DNA of 64,000 nucleotides from Paralithodes platypus (taxonomy: Eukaryota; Arthropoda; Malacostraca; Decapoda; Lithodidae). The notes under the pieces were generated by a model. It did no database searches, was not told where the DNA came from, and was given only the letters and a program-made list of their open reading frames with translations. The stretch covers positions 7,994,525-8,058,524 of the forward strand of contig CM064552.1 of the NCBI GenBank assembly GCA_032716605.1, written 5' to 3'. Made by a program: the position numbers and the translations under genes. Shown here piece after piece: positions 1 to 10,332 of the stretch (positions within the stretch are counted from its first letter, which is position 1; each line of letters opens with the position of its first letter).

Positions 1-479
1 GTCAGTATGGAAGTGAAGAAGTCCTTGCATGACGGTGTGGTAATCCCGACACTGGCATACGGAAGCGAAGCATGGACGTTGGTGGAGAAACTCAGACCAA
101 GAGTGAGAGGGGTGGAAATTAGTTACTTGAGATGTGCGTGCAGAGTTACATGGAGAGATAGACAGACGAAGGAGGTGCGGTGTGGAGGTAGATGTGCTGG
201 AATGTGTGAAAAGGAACACCTTGAGATGGTTCGGCCATATGGAACGTATGGGAAGCGAGAGAATGACTAAGAGGGTGTACGAGAGCGAGGTGGAGGGACA
301 GAGAGGGAGAGGTAGACCGAAAGAGAGGTGGAAGGATGGAGTGAGGAAGTATATGGACAAAGGCGGTGCTGGTTGGGGGGAAGGGCGTCGACTGACCGAG
401 GACAGAGGTGCATGGGGGCGGTTCGTTCGTGGCCACCCCTTCGGGGATCACGGCGTCAGGCAATAGATAGATAGATAGA
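1..479 (+). mobile_element. RTE-A LINE, 3' end fragment with ATAG tail
   Basis: The translation gives the C-terminal part of a LINE reverse transcriptase protein: VKKSLHDGVVIPTLAYGSEAW, then GRGRPKERWKDGVRKYMDKG, ending RGHPFGDHGVRQ and a stop at about 464-466. The reading frame changes near 175, so the copy is broken. The stop is followed almost at once by (ATAG)n, with essentially no 3' UTR. The last codons contain a CCCC-TTC-GGGG stem-loop. The 5' part lies outside the window or is truncated. Confidence 0.85.
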
Positions 480-722
480 ATAAGAGATTTTGCCCACTTG
501 ATCAATTAAATGAGTCACAGATGCCAGTTGTGTATGAGTATGCAGCAGCCTTTTTTTTAAATATTTAACAGCTGCTTCACAGAGAGCAACTTTGTGTAGC
601 CTGAGAAGTTTGCTTTGTTGCGGCCTCTTAAGAAATCTGGACTGAACATTGAGAACATGGCAAATTATCGCCCTGTCTCTAATTTGTCTCTTTTGTCTAA
701 GATCATAAAGCAAGCTATACTT
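480..722 (+). mobile_element. L2-like LINE, part 1 of 3 (start of RT domain)
   Basis: The frame starting near 604 reads LRPLKKSGLNIENMANYRPV, then SNLSLLSKIIKQAI, the N-terminal RT block typical of L2/CR1-group LINEs. It stops abruptly after IIKQAI and resumes at 3021 with LDQLLPLLKRNGVIP, so the two pieces were continuous before a CR1-like element landed between them. Stops and frameshifts show that it is old and dead. Confidence 0.75.
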
Positions 723-3020
723 TTCTTACAGTTTCTTACAGTAGATCCTCTGGAAAAGGCAAACTATGCCTGTGTATCCAGCTCAGTACCAGTACTTGCA
801 CTGCTGCGGTCGTTTACGGTGTTGGCGGCGGCGGTAGCAGACGCAAAATTTTTACTATTCTGTATTTTTGTTTTATAATCAAATTTCAAATCTTGTCTTC
901 CCCATGCTTTATCAAGATTACTTTCAAACTCCCTTATTGATTCGGAATCGACTACATACTGGGGCAGTGCGTTCCACTCATTTACCACTCTATCACAAAA
1001 TGAGTTCTTTGCCTTCTCAAGCCTATTTCTTTCTTTGTAAATTTTCTTAGAGTGTCCTCTCGTTCTTGTTCCCTCCCGCATCAAGAAGATACCTTCACAC
1101 ACATCCTCATCGTACTTTCCTGACACTATCTTAAAAGTCTCTATCATATCCCCTCTCTTTCTCCTATATGCCAGTGTCGGAAGCCCCAGTGTCCTCAACC
1201 TCTGCTCATAGCCCGCGTTCTTCAACGTTGGTACCAGCTTGCTAGCTCTCCTCTGCACTTTCTCCACTGCTTCTATATCCTTTACCATATATGGAGCCCA
1301 CACCTGGTTCGCATATTCCAGGTGCGGCCTAACCAGCGCTGTATAGAGATTCCTGAAGATTTCTTCGTCAAGTGACACAAATGTCCTCCTTATCAGCCCT
1401 ACAATTCTATTGGCTTTGTTTATCTTTTCCGCTAAATGTTCTGAGAAATTTAACTTATTGTCTATCACTACTCCTATATCCTTTTCTGCACTCACTTCCT
1501 CCATCGCTTCATACATACTGTATCCTACCTTGTCTATCTTGCTGGTCCCAATCCGCATGTACTTGCATTTTTTTGGATGAAAAGGCATTAACCAATGCTC
1601 AGACCATCCCTTCATGCCCTCCACATCTCCTTGAAGCAACTCCATATCTTCCTTACTCCTCACTCTTCTATACAGTTTAGTGTCATCCGCATACAGGTAT
1701 ACCTCACTTCCATTAGTTATAACTTCAGGCAAGTCGTTGATAAATATAACGAACAGCAGTGGTCCCAACACAGATCCCTGAGGTACCCAACTTGTAATTT
1801 CCCTCCACCCCGAGCCTATTCCATTCACCAGTACCCTCTGTCTCCGATCTTTCAGGAAGGCTTCTATCCATTTCACACATTTCTCCCCTATATTATAGCT
1901 TCTAACTTTCTCTATTAACCTTTTATGTGGGACTTTATCGAAGGCCTTCATAAAATCGCAATATACCACGTCTATTACATCACCATCTTCTAGAATTTGC
2001 ATCCAATCATCTACCACCTTAATTAGCTGTAGTACCGTCGACCTCCCCGGCAAGAATCCGAACTGTCTCCCACTGAAAAGTTGGTTTGACTTCATATGAT
2101 CCATTATTCCTTCTCTAATTACCGTTTCCATTAGTTTACACACAACACTTGTCAAACTGACTGGTCTATAATTCCCTGGTTCATTTCTCTTTCCCTTCTT
2201 AAATATAGCTGTTATGTTCGCCTCTCTCCAGTCCATCGGGATTTGTCCTGTATTAAACGATACCTCAAATAACATTTTTAATGGCTCTACTAACATCTCC
2301 CCTCCTTCCTTTATGATTCTTGGGTGTATCCCATCCGGTCCCGGTGACTTACTTCTGTTCATTTTTTCTATAGCCCTTCTTATTCTAGCATGGGAAAACT
2401 CTATTAGTTCTAGTGCCGGTGCCTGTTTGATGGGAATAGTAGGCACTGCATCCTCCGACTCCACTGTTAGTGGGGGGGTATTTCCCCAGCACCTCTGCTT
2501 TCTCCTTATCAGTCTCCGCTCTACTCCCATCATTCAACCCCCCTACCAGCTCTGGGATCCCTACTCTTCTTGTTAACTTTTCCTGAATGTACTTCCAGAA
2601 TATTTTTGGATTATCCTTCACATTTCTAGCTATCTCTCTCTCCCTCTCCTTCACCCCCCTCCTTGTTTCCCACCTTATTTTATTGTTTATTTGTCTGCAT
2701 TCCAGATCCCCTTCCTTAGCCTCTATACTAGACCCCCTGTTCTTTTTTAACAATTTTAATCTTTCCCACAATCGTTTCTTTCTTCTAATCAATATCCAAA
2801 GCTTTCTTTTCATTGGCAATTCTGGGTTAGTTCTTTTCCTCAATTTTGTTTTATCCTTATATTCCCTTACTGGTACACTTTTGGATACAGCATTCTCCAG
2901 TTTGACTCTAATTTTCCTCCACATTCCTTCAGCGTCTTCACCGTTCAAGTATTCCCCCCAGTCAATGTCCAAACACCGTCTCAGCAGCTCATAATCTGCT
3001 CTATCATACATGTATATTTT
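723..3020 (-). mobile_element. CR1-like LINE copy 1, 5'-truncated
   Basis: The minus strand encodes an endonuclease-RT linker and a complete RT region: [70 protein letters not shown], the YADDT catalytic motif near 1683-1697, and the C-terminal block ending ELDTQA at about 764. The seven bases TATACTT occur at 716-722 and again at 3021-3027, and I read this as the target-site duplication. The 3' end is a short tandem repeat of about 10 bp (CTGTAAGAAA). Compared with copy 2 it has Gly to Trp in S(G)VPQG and a frameshift at about 2475, so it is inactive. The endonuclease is missing through 5' truncation. Confidence 0.88.
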
Positions 3021-4146
3021 TATACTTGATCAACTTTTACCACTACTGAAACGAAACGGTGTCATTCCCGTTGTCCAATCAGCATACAGAAAGCATCATT
3101 CAACAGAAACTGCACTACCAAAGATTGAGAATGTCTTGGTGGAGAACACTTGTTTTGCTTGATGATCTGTCTGCAGTTTCTTATACAGTAGATCATTAAT
3201 TATTACTTAGTGACCTGTATTTTCACGGTCTTTGCAACGATGCCCTCAGGCTTATAAAGTCAAACCTATCAGGTAGATCACAGAGCGTGGTAATTGGCCA
3301 GACCTTTTCACACTCAGTTCCCCTTCAATTTGGAGTCCTAGAGGGATCAGTTTTCGGCCCAGTTTTTTTCACTGGTAGCCTGTCATACCTACTCGATGCA
3401 CATCATTTTTCTTATCACTTCTATGCCGAAGATACGCAAATTTATGCTGAATAAACTAATATACATGACACTAGGACAAAGACGGAGTCCCTTTTGTCCG
3501 ACACTTAAATCTGGATGATGAGAATACTTAAATTAAATAGTAGCAAGACTGATATCATTATTATCAGAGGAAATCGAAGTTGTGATGATGTTGGGAATAC
3601 CGTGCCTCTTGACATTGGCAAGTCTCAGTTCCGTCCAGTGGATTCTGTCCGAAACTTTGGAAAATATTTTAACTCAATACTAAACTATAGTGAGCACATT
3701 ACCCAGGTTGTCAGGAGCTTTAATTCCCAAATCAGGAATCTATACTTATTGAGACGATTTTTGAATAAACATTGCCTTTTGACATTAATTCAAGCAATGG
3801 TCCTTTCTTGTGTTGATTATTGTAATGTGTTGTGGATTAGTCTCCCAAATTGTCTAAGAAGATTCAGTCTGTGTTAAATACGGTGTCAAGGCATATCTTT
3901 ACCTTCCTCCTAGGACACCCACTACCTCATCTCTAAATTTAATTACACTGGCTGCCAGTAAAAGCCAGGATAGAATGTAAAGTATGTCTTATGACCTTAA
4001 GTTTGATGAACCAAAGTATCTGGCTGAACTACTGAGGCATCTGTTGGCATACTCAGGTTTGGCATTGCCAAGTGATGATGATCATTTGCACCTTGATGAA
4101 CCTGAGGCTGTTCACCAGTCATCTTTCTCTCATTGTATATGCTCTT
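3021..4146 (+). mobile_element. L2-like LINE, part 2 of 3 (RT core)
   Basis: The sequence continues the L2 reading from 722: LDQLLPLLKRNGVIP, then QSAYRKHHSTETALPKIEN, LDDLSAVSYTVDH, and a catalytic block near 3420-3445 that reads FYAEDTQIY instead of YADD. LNSSKTDIIIIRG and the C-terminal FLNKHCLLTLIQAMVLSCVDY follow. It breaks off near 4146 at the 3' end of the second CR1-like copy. Several stops and frame changes are present. Confidence 0.75.
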
Positions 4147-7128
4147 ATTTCTTACAGTTTCTTACAGTTTCTTCTCTGGAAAAAGGCAAACTATGCCTGT
4201 GTATCCAGCTCAGTACCAGTACTTGCACTGCTGCGGTCGTTCACGGTGTTGGCGGCGGCGGTAGCAGACGCAACATTTTTACTATTCTGTATTTTTGTTT
4301 TATAATCAAACTTCAAATCTTGTCTTCCCCATGCTTTATCAAGATTACTTTCAAACTCCCTTATTGATTCGGAATCGACTACATACTGGGGCAGTGCGTT
4401 CCACTCATTTACCACTCTATCACAAAATGAGTTCTTCGCCTTCTCAAGCCTATTTCTTTCTTTGTAAATTTTCTTAGAGTGTCCTCTCGTTCTTGTTCCC
4501 TCCCGCATCAAGAAGATACCTTCACACACATCCTCATCGTACTTTCCTGACACTATCTTAAAAGTCTCTATCATATCCCCTCTCTTTCTCCTATATGCCA
4601 GTGTCGGAAGTCCCAGTGTCCTCAACCTCTGCTCATAGCCCGCGTTCTTCAACGTTGGTACCAGCTTGCTAGCTCTTCTCTGCACTTTCTCCACTGCTTC
4701 TATATCCTTTACCATATATGGAGCCCACACCTGGTTTGCATATTCCAGGTGTGGCCTAACCAGCGCTGTATATAGATTCCTGAAGATTTCTTCGTCAAGT
4801 GACACAAATGTCCTCCTTATCAGCCCTACAATTCTATTGGCTTTGTTTATCTTTTCCGCTAAATGTTCTGAGAAATTTAACTTATTATCTATCACTACTC
4901 CTATATCCTTTTCTGCACTCACTTCCTCCATCGCTTCATACATACTGTATCCTACCTTGTCTATCTTGCTGGTCCCAATCCGCATGTACTTGCATTTTTT
5001 TGGATGAAAAGGCATTAACCAATGCTCAGACCATCCCTTCATGCCCTCCACATCTCCTTGAAGCAAACCCATATCTTCCTTACTCCTCACTCTTCTATAC
5101 AGTTTAGTGTCATCCGCTTACAGGTATACCTCACTTCCATTAGTTATAACTTCAGGCAAGTCGTTGATAAATATAACGAACAGCAGTGGTCCCAACACAG
5201 ATCCCTGAGGTACCCCACTTGTAATTTCCCTCCACCCCGAGCCTATTCCATTCACCAATACCCTCTGTCTCCGATCTTTCAGGAAGGCTTCTATCCATTT
5301 CACACATTTCTCCCCTATATTATAGCTTCTAACTTTCTCTATTAACCTTTTATGTGGGACCTTATCGAAGGCCTTCATAAAATCGCAATATACCACGTCT
5401 ATTACATCACCATCTTCTAGAATTTGCATCCAATCATCTACCACCTTAATTAGCTGTAGTACCGTCGACCTCCCCGGCAAGAATCCGAACTGTCTCCCAC
5501 TGAAAAGTTGGTTTGACTTCATCTATCTATCTATCTATTGCCTGACGCCGTGATCCCCGAAGGGGTGGCCACGAACGAACCGCCCCCATGCACCTCTGTC
5601 CCCAGTCAGTCGACGCCCCTCCCCCCAACCAGCACCGCCTTCGTTCATGTAGTTCCTCACTCCATCCTTCCACCTCATATTCGGTCTACCTCTCCCCCTC
5701 TGTCCCTCCACCTCGCTCTCGTACACCCTCTTAGTCATTCTCTCGCTTTCCATACGTTCCATATGGCCGAACCATCTCAAGTTGTTCCTTTTCACACTTT
5801 CCATCACATCTACCTCCACACCACACCTCCTTCTTACTTCCTCATTAGTCTGTCTATCCCTCCATGTAACTCCGCACGCACTCCTTAAGTAATTCATTTC
5901 CACTGCTCATCCATATGATCCATATGATATGATCCATTATTCCTTCTCTAATTACCGTTTCCATTAGTTTACACACAACACTTGTCAAACTGACTGGTCT
6001 ATAATTCCCTGGGTAATTTCTCTTTCCCTTCTTAAATATAGCTGTTATGTTCGCCTCTCTCCAGTCCATCGGGATTTGTCCTGTATTAAACGATACCTCA
6101 AATAACATTTTCAATGGCTCTACTAACATCTCCCCTCCTTCCTTTATGATTCTTGGGTGTATCCCATCCGGTCCCGGTGACTTACTTCTGTTCATTTTTT
6201 CTATAGCCCTTCTTATTCTAGCATGGGAAAACTCTACTAGTTCTAGTGCCGGTGCCTGTTTGATGGGAATAGTAGGCACTGCATCCTCCGACTCCACTGT
6301 TAGTACCCCCCCAAAGTATTTCCCCAGCACCTCTGCTTTCTCCTTATCAGTCTCCGCTCTACTCCCATCATTCAACCCCCCCACCAGCTCTGGGATCCCT
6401 ACTCTTCTTGTTAATTTTTCCTGAATGTACTTCCAGAATATTTTTGGATTATCCTTCACATTTCTAGCTATCTCTCTCTCCCTCTCCTTCACCCCCCTCC
6501 TTGTTTCCCACCTTATTTTATTGTTTATTTGTCTACGTTCCAGATCCACTTCCTTAGCCTCTATACTAGACCCCCTGTTCTTTTTTAACAATTTTAATCT
6601 TTCCCACAATCGTTTCTTTCTTCTAATCAATATCCAAAGCTTTCTTTTCATTGGCAATTCTGGGTTAGTTCTTTTCCTCAATTTTGTTTTATCCTTATAT
6701 TCCCTTACTGGTACACTTTTGGATACAGCATTCTCCAGTTTGACTCTAATTTTCCTCCACATTCCTTCAGCGTCTTCACCGTTCAAATATTCCCCCCAGT
6801 CAATGTCCAAACACCGTCTCAGCAGCTCATAATCTGCTCTATCATACATGTATATTTTTCTATTGCTTTTATTATCCCTCTCAGATTTAATGTTACAACT
6901 AAAGCTTATACAGGCATGGTCACTACGACCTATAGGGCTATCCACATTAACATGTTCCACTATATCCTCTTCATTGCTAAAAATCAAATCAAGTACACTC
7001 CCCTGCGTCCCATCTCTATATCTTGTCATCTCTACAATATGTTGCGTTAAAAAACAATCTCTCACTTTCTCTATAAACTTATTTTCCATGCTACCCTGTC
7101 CGCTTATGTGGCCCTTAGATAATATACA
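4147..7128 (-). mobile_element. CR1-like LINE copy 2, interrupted
   Basis: This is a longer copy of the element at 723-3020. Its minus-strand translation adds the end of an endonuclease domain (GTQGSVLDLIFSNEEDIVEH, then IGRSDHACISFSC) upstream of the linker. The RT core is closely similar to copy 1. The Tyr codon of the YADD motif is a TAA stop (5118-5120 on the plus strand reads TTA). An RTE-A tail is inserted at about 5523-5910. No clear target duplication was found; the 5' boundary is placed where L2 sequence resumes. Confidence 0.85.
5523..5910 (-). mobile_element. RTE-A LINE 3' end inserted in CR1 copy 2
   Basis: It begins on the plus strand with (CTAT)n followed by the reverse complement of the RTE-A end (GHPFGDHGVRQ, GGAGWGEGRRLTGDRGAWGR) and runs up to EMNYLRSACGVTWRDRQ. 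It is almost identical to 60920-61290, so the insertion is recent. CR1 sequence resumes after an irregular junction in which ATGATCCAT-like words are repeated (about 5911-5935). Confidence 0.88.
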
Positions 7129-7340
7129 GGTAATAAACTACTGCTTTCCATGAGACAATTAACTTCCACTGAATCTTTCAAGAGGGAGCTTAAAACTTTT
7201 CTTTTCTTGAGAAGCTATGATCTCCAAAGAGGTGTCATGACTGACAGATACAGGGCATAAATTAGAGGTTCTTTTTATATATTGCAATGAGGTTCTTTTT
7301 TAACTGGTGACTCGAGCGCTAGTGAATTCAAGTGTACTGC
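7129..7340 (+). mobile_element. L2-like LINE, part 3 of 3 (C-terminus and 3' UTR)
   Basis: One frame reads TESFKRELKTFLFLRSYDLQ and ends with a stop at about 7258-7260. FKRELKTFLF is the usual C-terminal block of L2-like LINEs. It completes the element interrupted at 722 and 4146, and both interruptions are CR1-like copies in the opposite orientation. Confidence 0.7.
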
Positions 7341-7367
7341 AAGAACTGGCACTTTGAAAAAGAAAAG

Positions 7368-7428
7368 ATCATATTATTATTATCATTATTATATTATATA
7401 TATATATATATGTGTGTGTGTGTGCAAT
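7368..7428. repeat. Microsatellite (ATT)n-(AT)n-(GT)n
   Basis: Runs of ATT, then AT, then GT dinucleotides are read directly. It may be the decayed tail of the L2-like element. Confidence 0.85.
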
Positions 7429-7508
7429 CATATCTATTCAAGAGAATAAAATGGAGGTGATGCTATGGTACTAAATAGATAAATTAAGAAGTGCCTGTGA
7501 AAACTGAC

Positions 7509-7683
7509 CATAGCAGACTGGTCTCCTAGCGCGGCCATGACTGCACGCACAGCACTCTCCTCAACAGTGGGCAGGGCGGCCAGCGCATAAACACTGGCAC
7601 TACGTACACTGGGATTGGCATCACTGGCATCTCTCAGTAGCAGGTTGGCAGTGAGAAGTGCCAGATCTGTATTGCTGCTGCAA
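7509..7683 (-). CDS. Beta-adaptin-like gene, downstream exon
   Basis: Adaptor-complex large subunits form the trunk of clathrin-type vesicle coats at the Golgi, endosomes and plasma membrane. On the minus strand this 175-nt exon has an acceptor ending TATAG and a GTCAGT donor. It encodes CSSNTDLALLTANLLLRDAS and DANPSVRSASVYALAALP, then VEESAVRAVMAALGDQSAM. The DLALL...N.L..D..D.NP..R..A pattern is the armadillo-type trunk of beta adaptins. Its phase fits exactly with the exon at 9179-9279, whose last two bases complete the first codon here. DLALL resembles AP-4 and AP-3 beta more than AP-1/2 beta (D-M-A-I-M); I lean to AP-4 beta, weakly. No further exon was recognised to the left, where LINEs fill the sequence. 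Confidence 0.62.
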
Positions 7684-8589
7684 CTATAAACAAGAAAATG
7701 TTATTGCATGCTTCTCTAAAATTAATATTTCGTAACTGCAAGGGACCGAATAAGAATACTGTATCCGGTATTGTATACAGTACAGTATATATACATTTCA
7801 AGGTTAAAGGAAAAATGTGTGTGAAGTTCCACAAGAATAGATTTTTAGAAACTACATTACCCAGCACTTAAATTTATAACTTCAAGAATTAATATCTAAA
7901 AACAGCTCACCAGCTCTAAATAAATGTAAAAAATCTGGAGAATAATGAGATGGATATGTGGAGCAAACTGCAAGATAGGATATCTAACGAGGAATTGAGG
8001 AGACGGTAGGTATAAAAAATATCAGCAATGAGATGTGTGCAATGCTTCCAAAACCCAATTTTCTCCATCTATCTACCTGTCACGACTATCCCTTCCACAC
8101 GACTATCCCATATACAGTACTGTACTTTAACAATACACAAATCATCCTTCCTCTCCTTTCAGTATTCTTGGAGGGTTTTTTTCTCCTGACCTTTCTTATA
8201 GTTTTGCCACTCTTGCTAAAACAGCTTCCCAGAAGTTAGGTGCGCTCAACTGTCTCCATGGGTTCTTCAACAATGTACAGCTTCTTGCTTTTTATGGGGA
8301 CACAGTGCGCCTATGAATCGAGTGGGGAGGTTCCACCCATACCGCACTTCTTGAAAGGGTCGAGTCAAAAGGATTTTGCTTCATTAACTCATTCCCTCTT
8401 ACTAATTCCCTACAATCTCTCTCTATATGCCAGAATGTTGCATCTCTTTCCCTGTTCTACCACTATTACAATAATCAGTGTTCTTCAGAGCTTTCTCAGT
8501 CTATACCTCCTCCATTATGGAGAGTGGCGGGCACTGGCCTCTCAACGCACTCCTACCCTATACTGTACTGTCCAACTCTGTAATGCAAC
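7684..8589. other. Intron of the beta-adaptin-like gene, no recognised feature
   Basis: This stretch lies between the two adaptin-like exons. It is AT-rich with scattered TACTGTA words (for example 7785-7795). Open frames on the plus strand look like chance; none shows a recognisable domain. Confidence 0.5.
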
Positions 8590-8860
8590 TGCCAACCTAG
8601 GTTGGCAGACTGGGAGCCAAAGCGTCACATTTTTCCTTTGCCCCTCAACTTTCCCTTCATAATTGTTGAGGGGCACATGCCCTTGGGTGGGGCTTCGATG
8701 TCCCGGGCGTTTCCGCACCATCCTCAGCTTCTCGCCTGAGAGCGTCTTCGATCACCTGGGCATTATTAGTGGTAAAGCAGGGAGGGTTCTGTGGGGGCGC
8801 TCGGTTATGGCCTTGGCCATGTTCGGTCTGACAACCTGGGGAACAACAACAACTCTGTAA
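8590..8860 (+). repeat. AAC-tailed interspersed repeat, plus orientation
   Basis: It ends in GGGGAACAACAACAAC, the same end as the Jockey-like LINE at 27311. The body is shared in reverse with 9300-9590: CCTTTGCCCCTCAACTTTCC, TTGAGGGGCACA, CCCGGGCGTTTCCGCACC and GCAGGGAGGGTTCTTTGG-like words. It is best read as a SINE-like element or a short LINE 3' end. Confidence 0.65.
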
Positions 8861-9178
8861 CCCAAGACTGAACTGATTTTCCCAGTCTTTCGTCTACTCG
8901 ATAAGTAAGTTTTAGAGTTGTTTTCTTCAATCTGTCTTTCTCTCATCCTATGATTTAAACTGCTTCAAGCTATGTGTTTCCACACATTTTGACTCTTAAC
9001 GTACCTTAACTTTGGCTCTCTGTCACTCTCAACTTTGAGAGACACTTGTTATAGGCAGCTTTGCCTTTTGTCTCCTTCATTCACAGAGAGAAAAAAAAAG
9101 GATAAAAGGTATACCCGGTAGTAGTAGAACAATAAGAGAGTGATTGCATATTGAAATTTTGCTGAGATGCTGACTAAC
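8861..9178. other. Intron sequence, no recognised feature
   Basis: I see no gene or clear repeat. The stretch lies between the plus-oriented AAC-tailed repeat and the upstream adaptin-like exon. Confidence 0.45.
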
Positions 9179-9279
9179 CTGTGGGCAATGTGCCTGCAGG
9201 TGAGCTTCTTGATCAATGTGTCATGAGAGGCAAGGAGTTCAACTACATCACTGGTCGCCAAGTCTGTCCCACTAACAAC
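9179..9279 (-). CDS. Beta-adaptin-like gene, upstream exon
   Basis: On the minus strand this 101-nt exon follows a polypyrimidine tract and TTTTTTTCAG acceptor and ends at a GTTAGT donor. It encodes VVSGTDLATSDVVELLASHD and TLIKKLTCRHIAH, plus two bases. Joined to 7509-7683 the reading continues without a stop. The distance from KKL to DLALL is 13 residues, the same as in known beta adaptins (KKLVYLY...DLALL). That spacing and the phase match are the main evidence. The exons lie outside the duplicated block, so they are single-copy here. The rest of the gene is presumably outside the window or separated by transposon-filled introns. Confidence 0.6.
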
Positions 9280-9299
9280 CTGAAAAAAAGTAAACACAG

Positions 9300-9590
9300 G
9301 TAAATGGTTGTTGTTGTTGTTGTTGTTCCTCAAGCTGCCTGGCCGAACAGCCCCAAGGGGCCCGAATAAGGCCAAGGCCATAATAGAGCGCCCCCAAAGA
9401 ACCCTCCCTGCCGACCACAATAAAGCCTGGGTGACCGAAGCCACTCCATGGCGGGGAGCTAAGGAGGGTGCGGAAACGCCCGGGAAACCAAAGCCCCACC
9501 CAGGGCCCTGTGCCCCTCAGCAATTATGAAGAGAAAGTTGAGGGGCAAAGGAAAAATGTGACGCTTTGGCTTCCAATCATGGTAGATTGG
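9300..9590 (-). repeat. AAC-tailed interspersed repeat, minus orientation
   Basis: On the plus strand it starts with (GTT)n, then CAAGCTGCCTGGCCGAACAG and CCCC. It is the inverted counterpart of 8590-8860 and shares its body. The two copies flank the adaptin-like exon at 9179-9279 head to head. Confidence 0.65.
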
Positions 9591-9855
9591 GAGGTCAATC
9601 CACGGAAGAGACGCCGTCACTTGAGATCTAGAAAATATATAAGTAAAGGAACAGTCAGAGTAAGCTATGGGTATGGCAGAGATCGCTCAGTTCTCACTCT
9701 GATAGACCAGCCCATCACCACATGACTAGAACCCAATCCTCTCAGCATCAGCTAGGAAAGGCCCTAGAAAGCCACCTTAGGCGAGGGGATAGCTCCCCTA
9801 TTTCAACCCCTTTTGGGGTTGGGCACCCGCCCAGGTAAATGGTTAGCAATATAGG
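9591..9855. other. No gene recognised, single-copy side of the duplicated block
   Basis: This stretch has no recognised gene or repeat family. It ends where similarity to the sequence after the N gap begins. Confidence 0.45.
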
Positions 9856-9884
9856 CTTTACTTCTTTAAGATTCATAATTTATA

Positions 9885-10332
9885 TTCTATTGCCAGACAC
9901 CATGATCCCAGAAGGGGTGGCCATGAATGAATCGCCCCCATTCACCTCTGCCGATGCCCCTCCTCCCATCCAACACTGCTTTCACTCATATACTGTACTT
10001 CTCAACTCCATCCTTCCACCTCATTCTCCATCTGTCTCTCTCTTTCTGTCCTTCCACCTCATTCTCGTACACTCTCGTAGTTACCGGTATTCTCTTAGCC
10101 TACTTCCCGTACATTCCACATGGTCGAACCATCTCAAGGTGTTCCTTTTCACACTATCCAGCACATCCACATCAACACCACACCACTCTCGTACTTCCTC
10201 ATTCGCCTATCTATCCCTCCATGTAACTCTACATGCACTTCTCAAGTAACTCATTTCCACCCTCTCACTCTTCATTTTTGTGACTCTCCAACAATGTCCA
10301 TGCTTCACTCCTGTACAACAATGTCGGGATTA
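9885..10332 (-). mobile_element. RTE-A LINE 3' remnant, part 1 (copy A)
   Basis: The plus strand shows a degenerate tail (TTCTATTGCCAGACACCATG) and the reverse complement of the RTE-A C-terminus, diverged from 60920-61340. It stops after the codons for VIP (GTCGGGATTA), where an LTR-like sequence starts. Confidence 0.75.
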
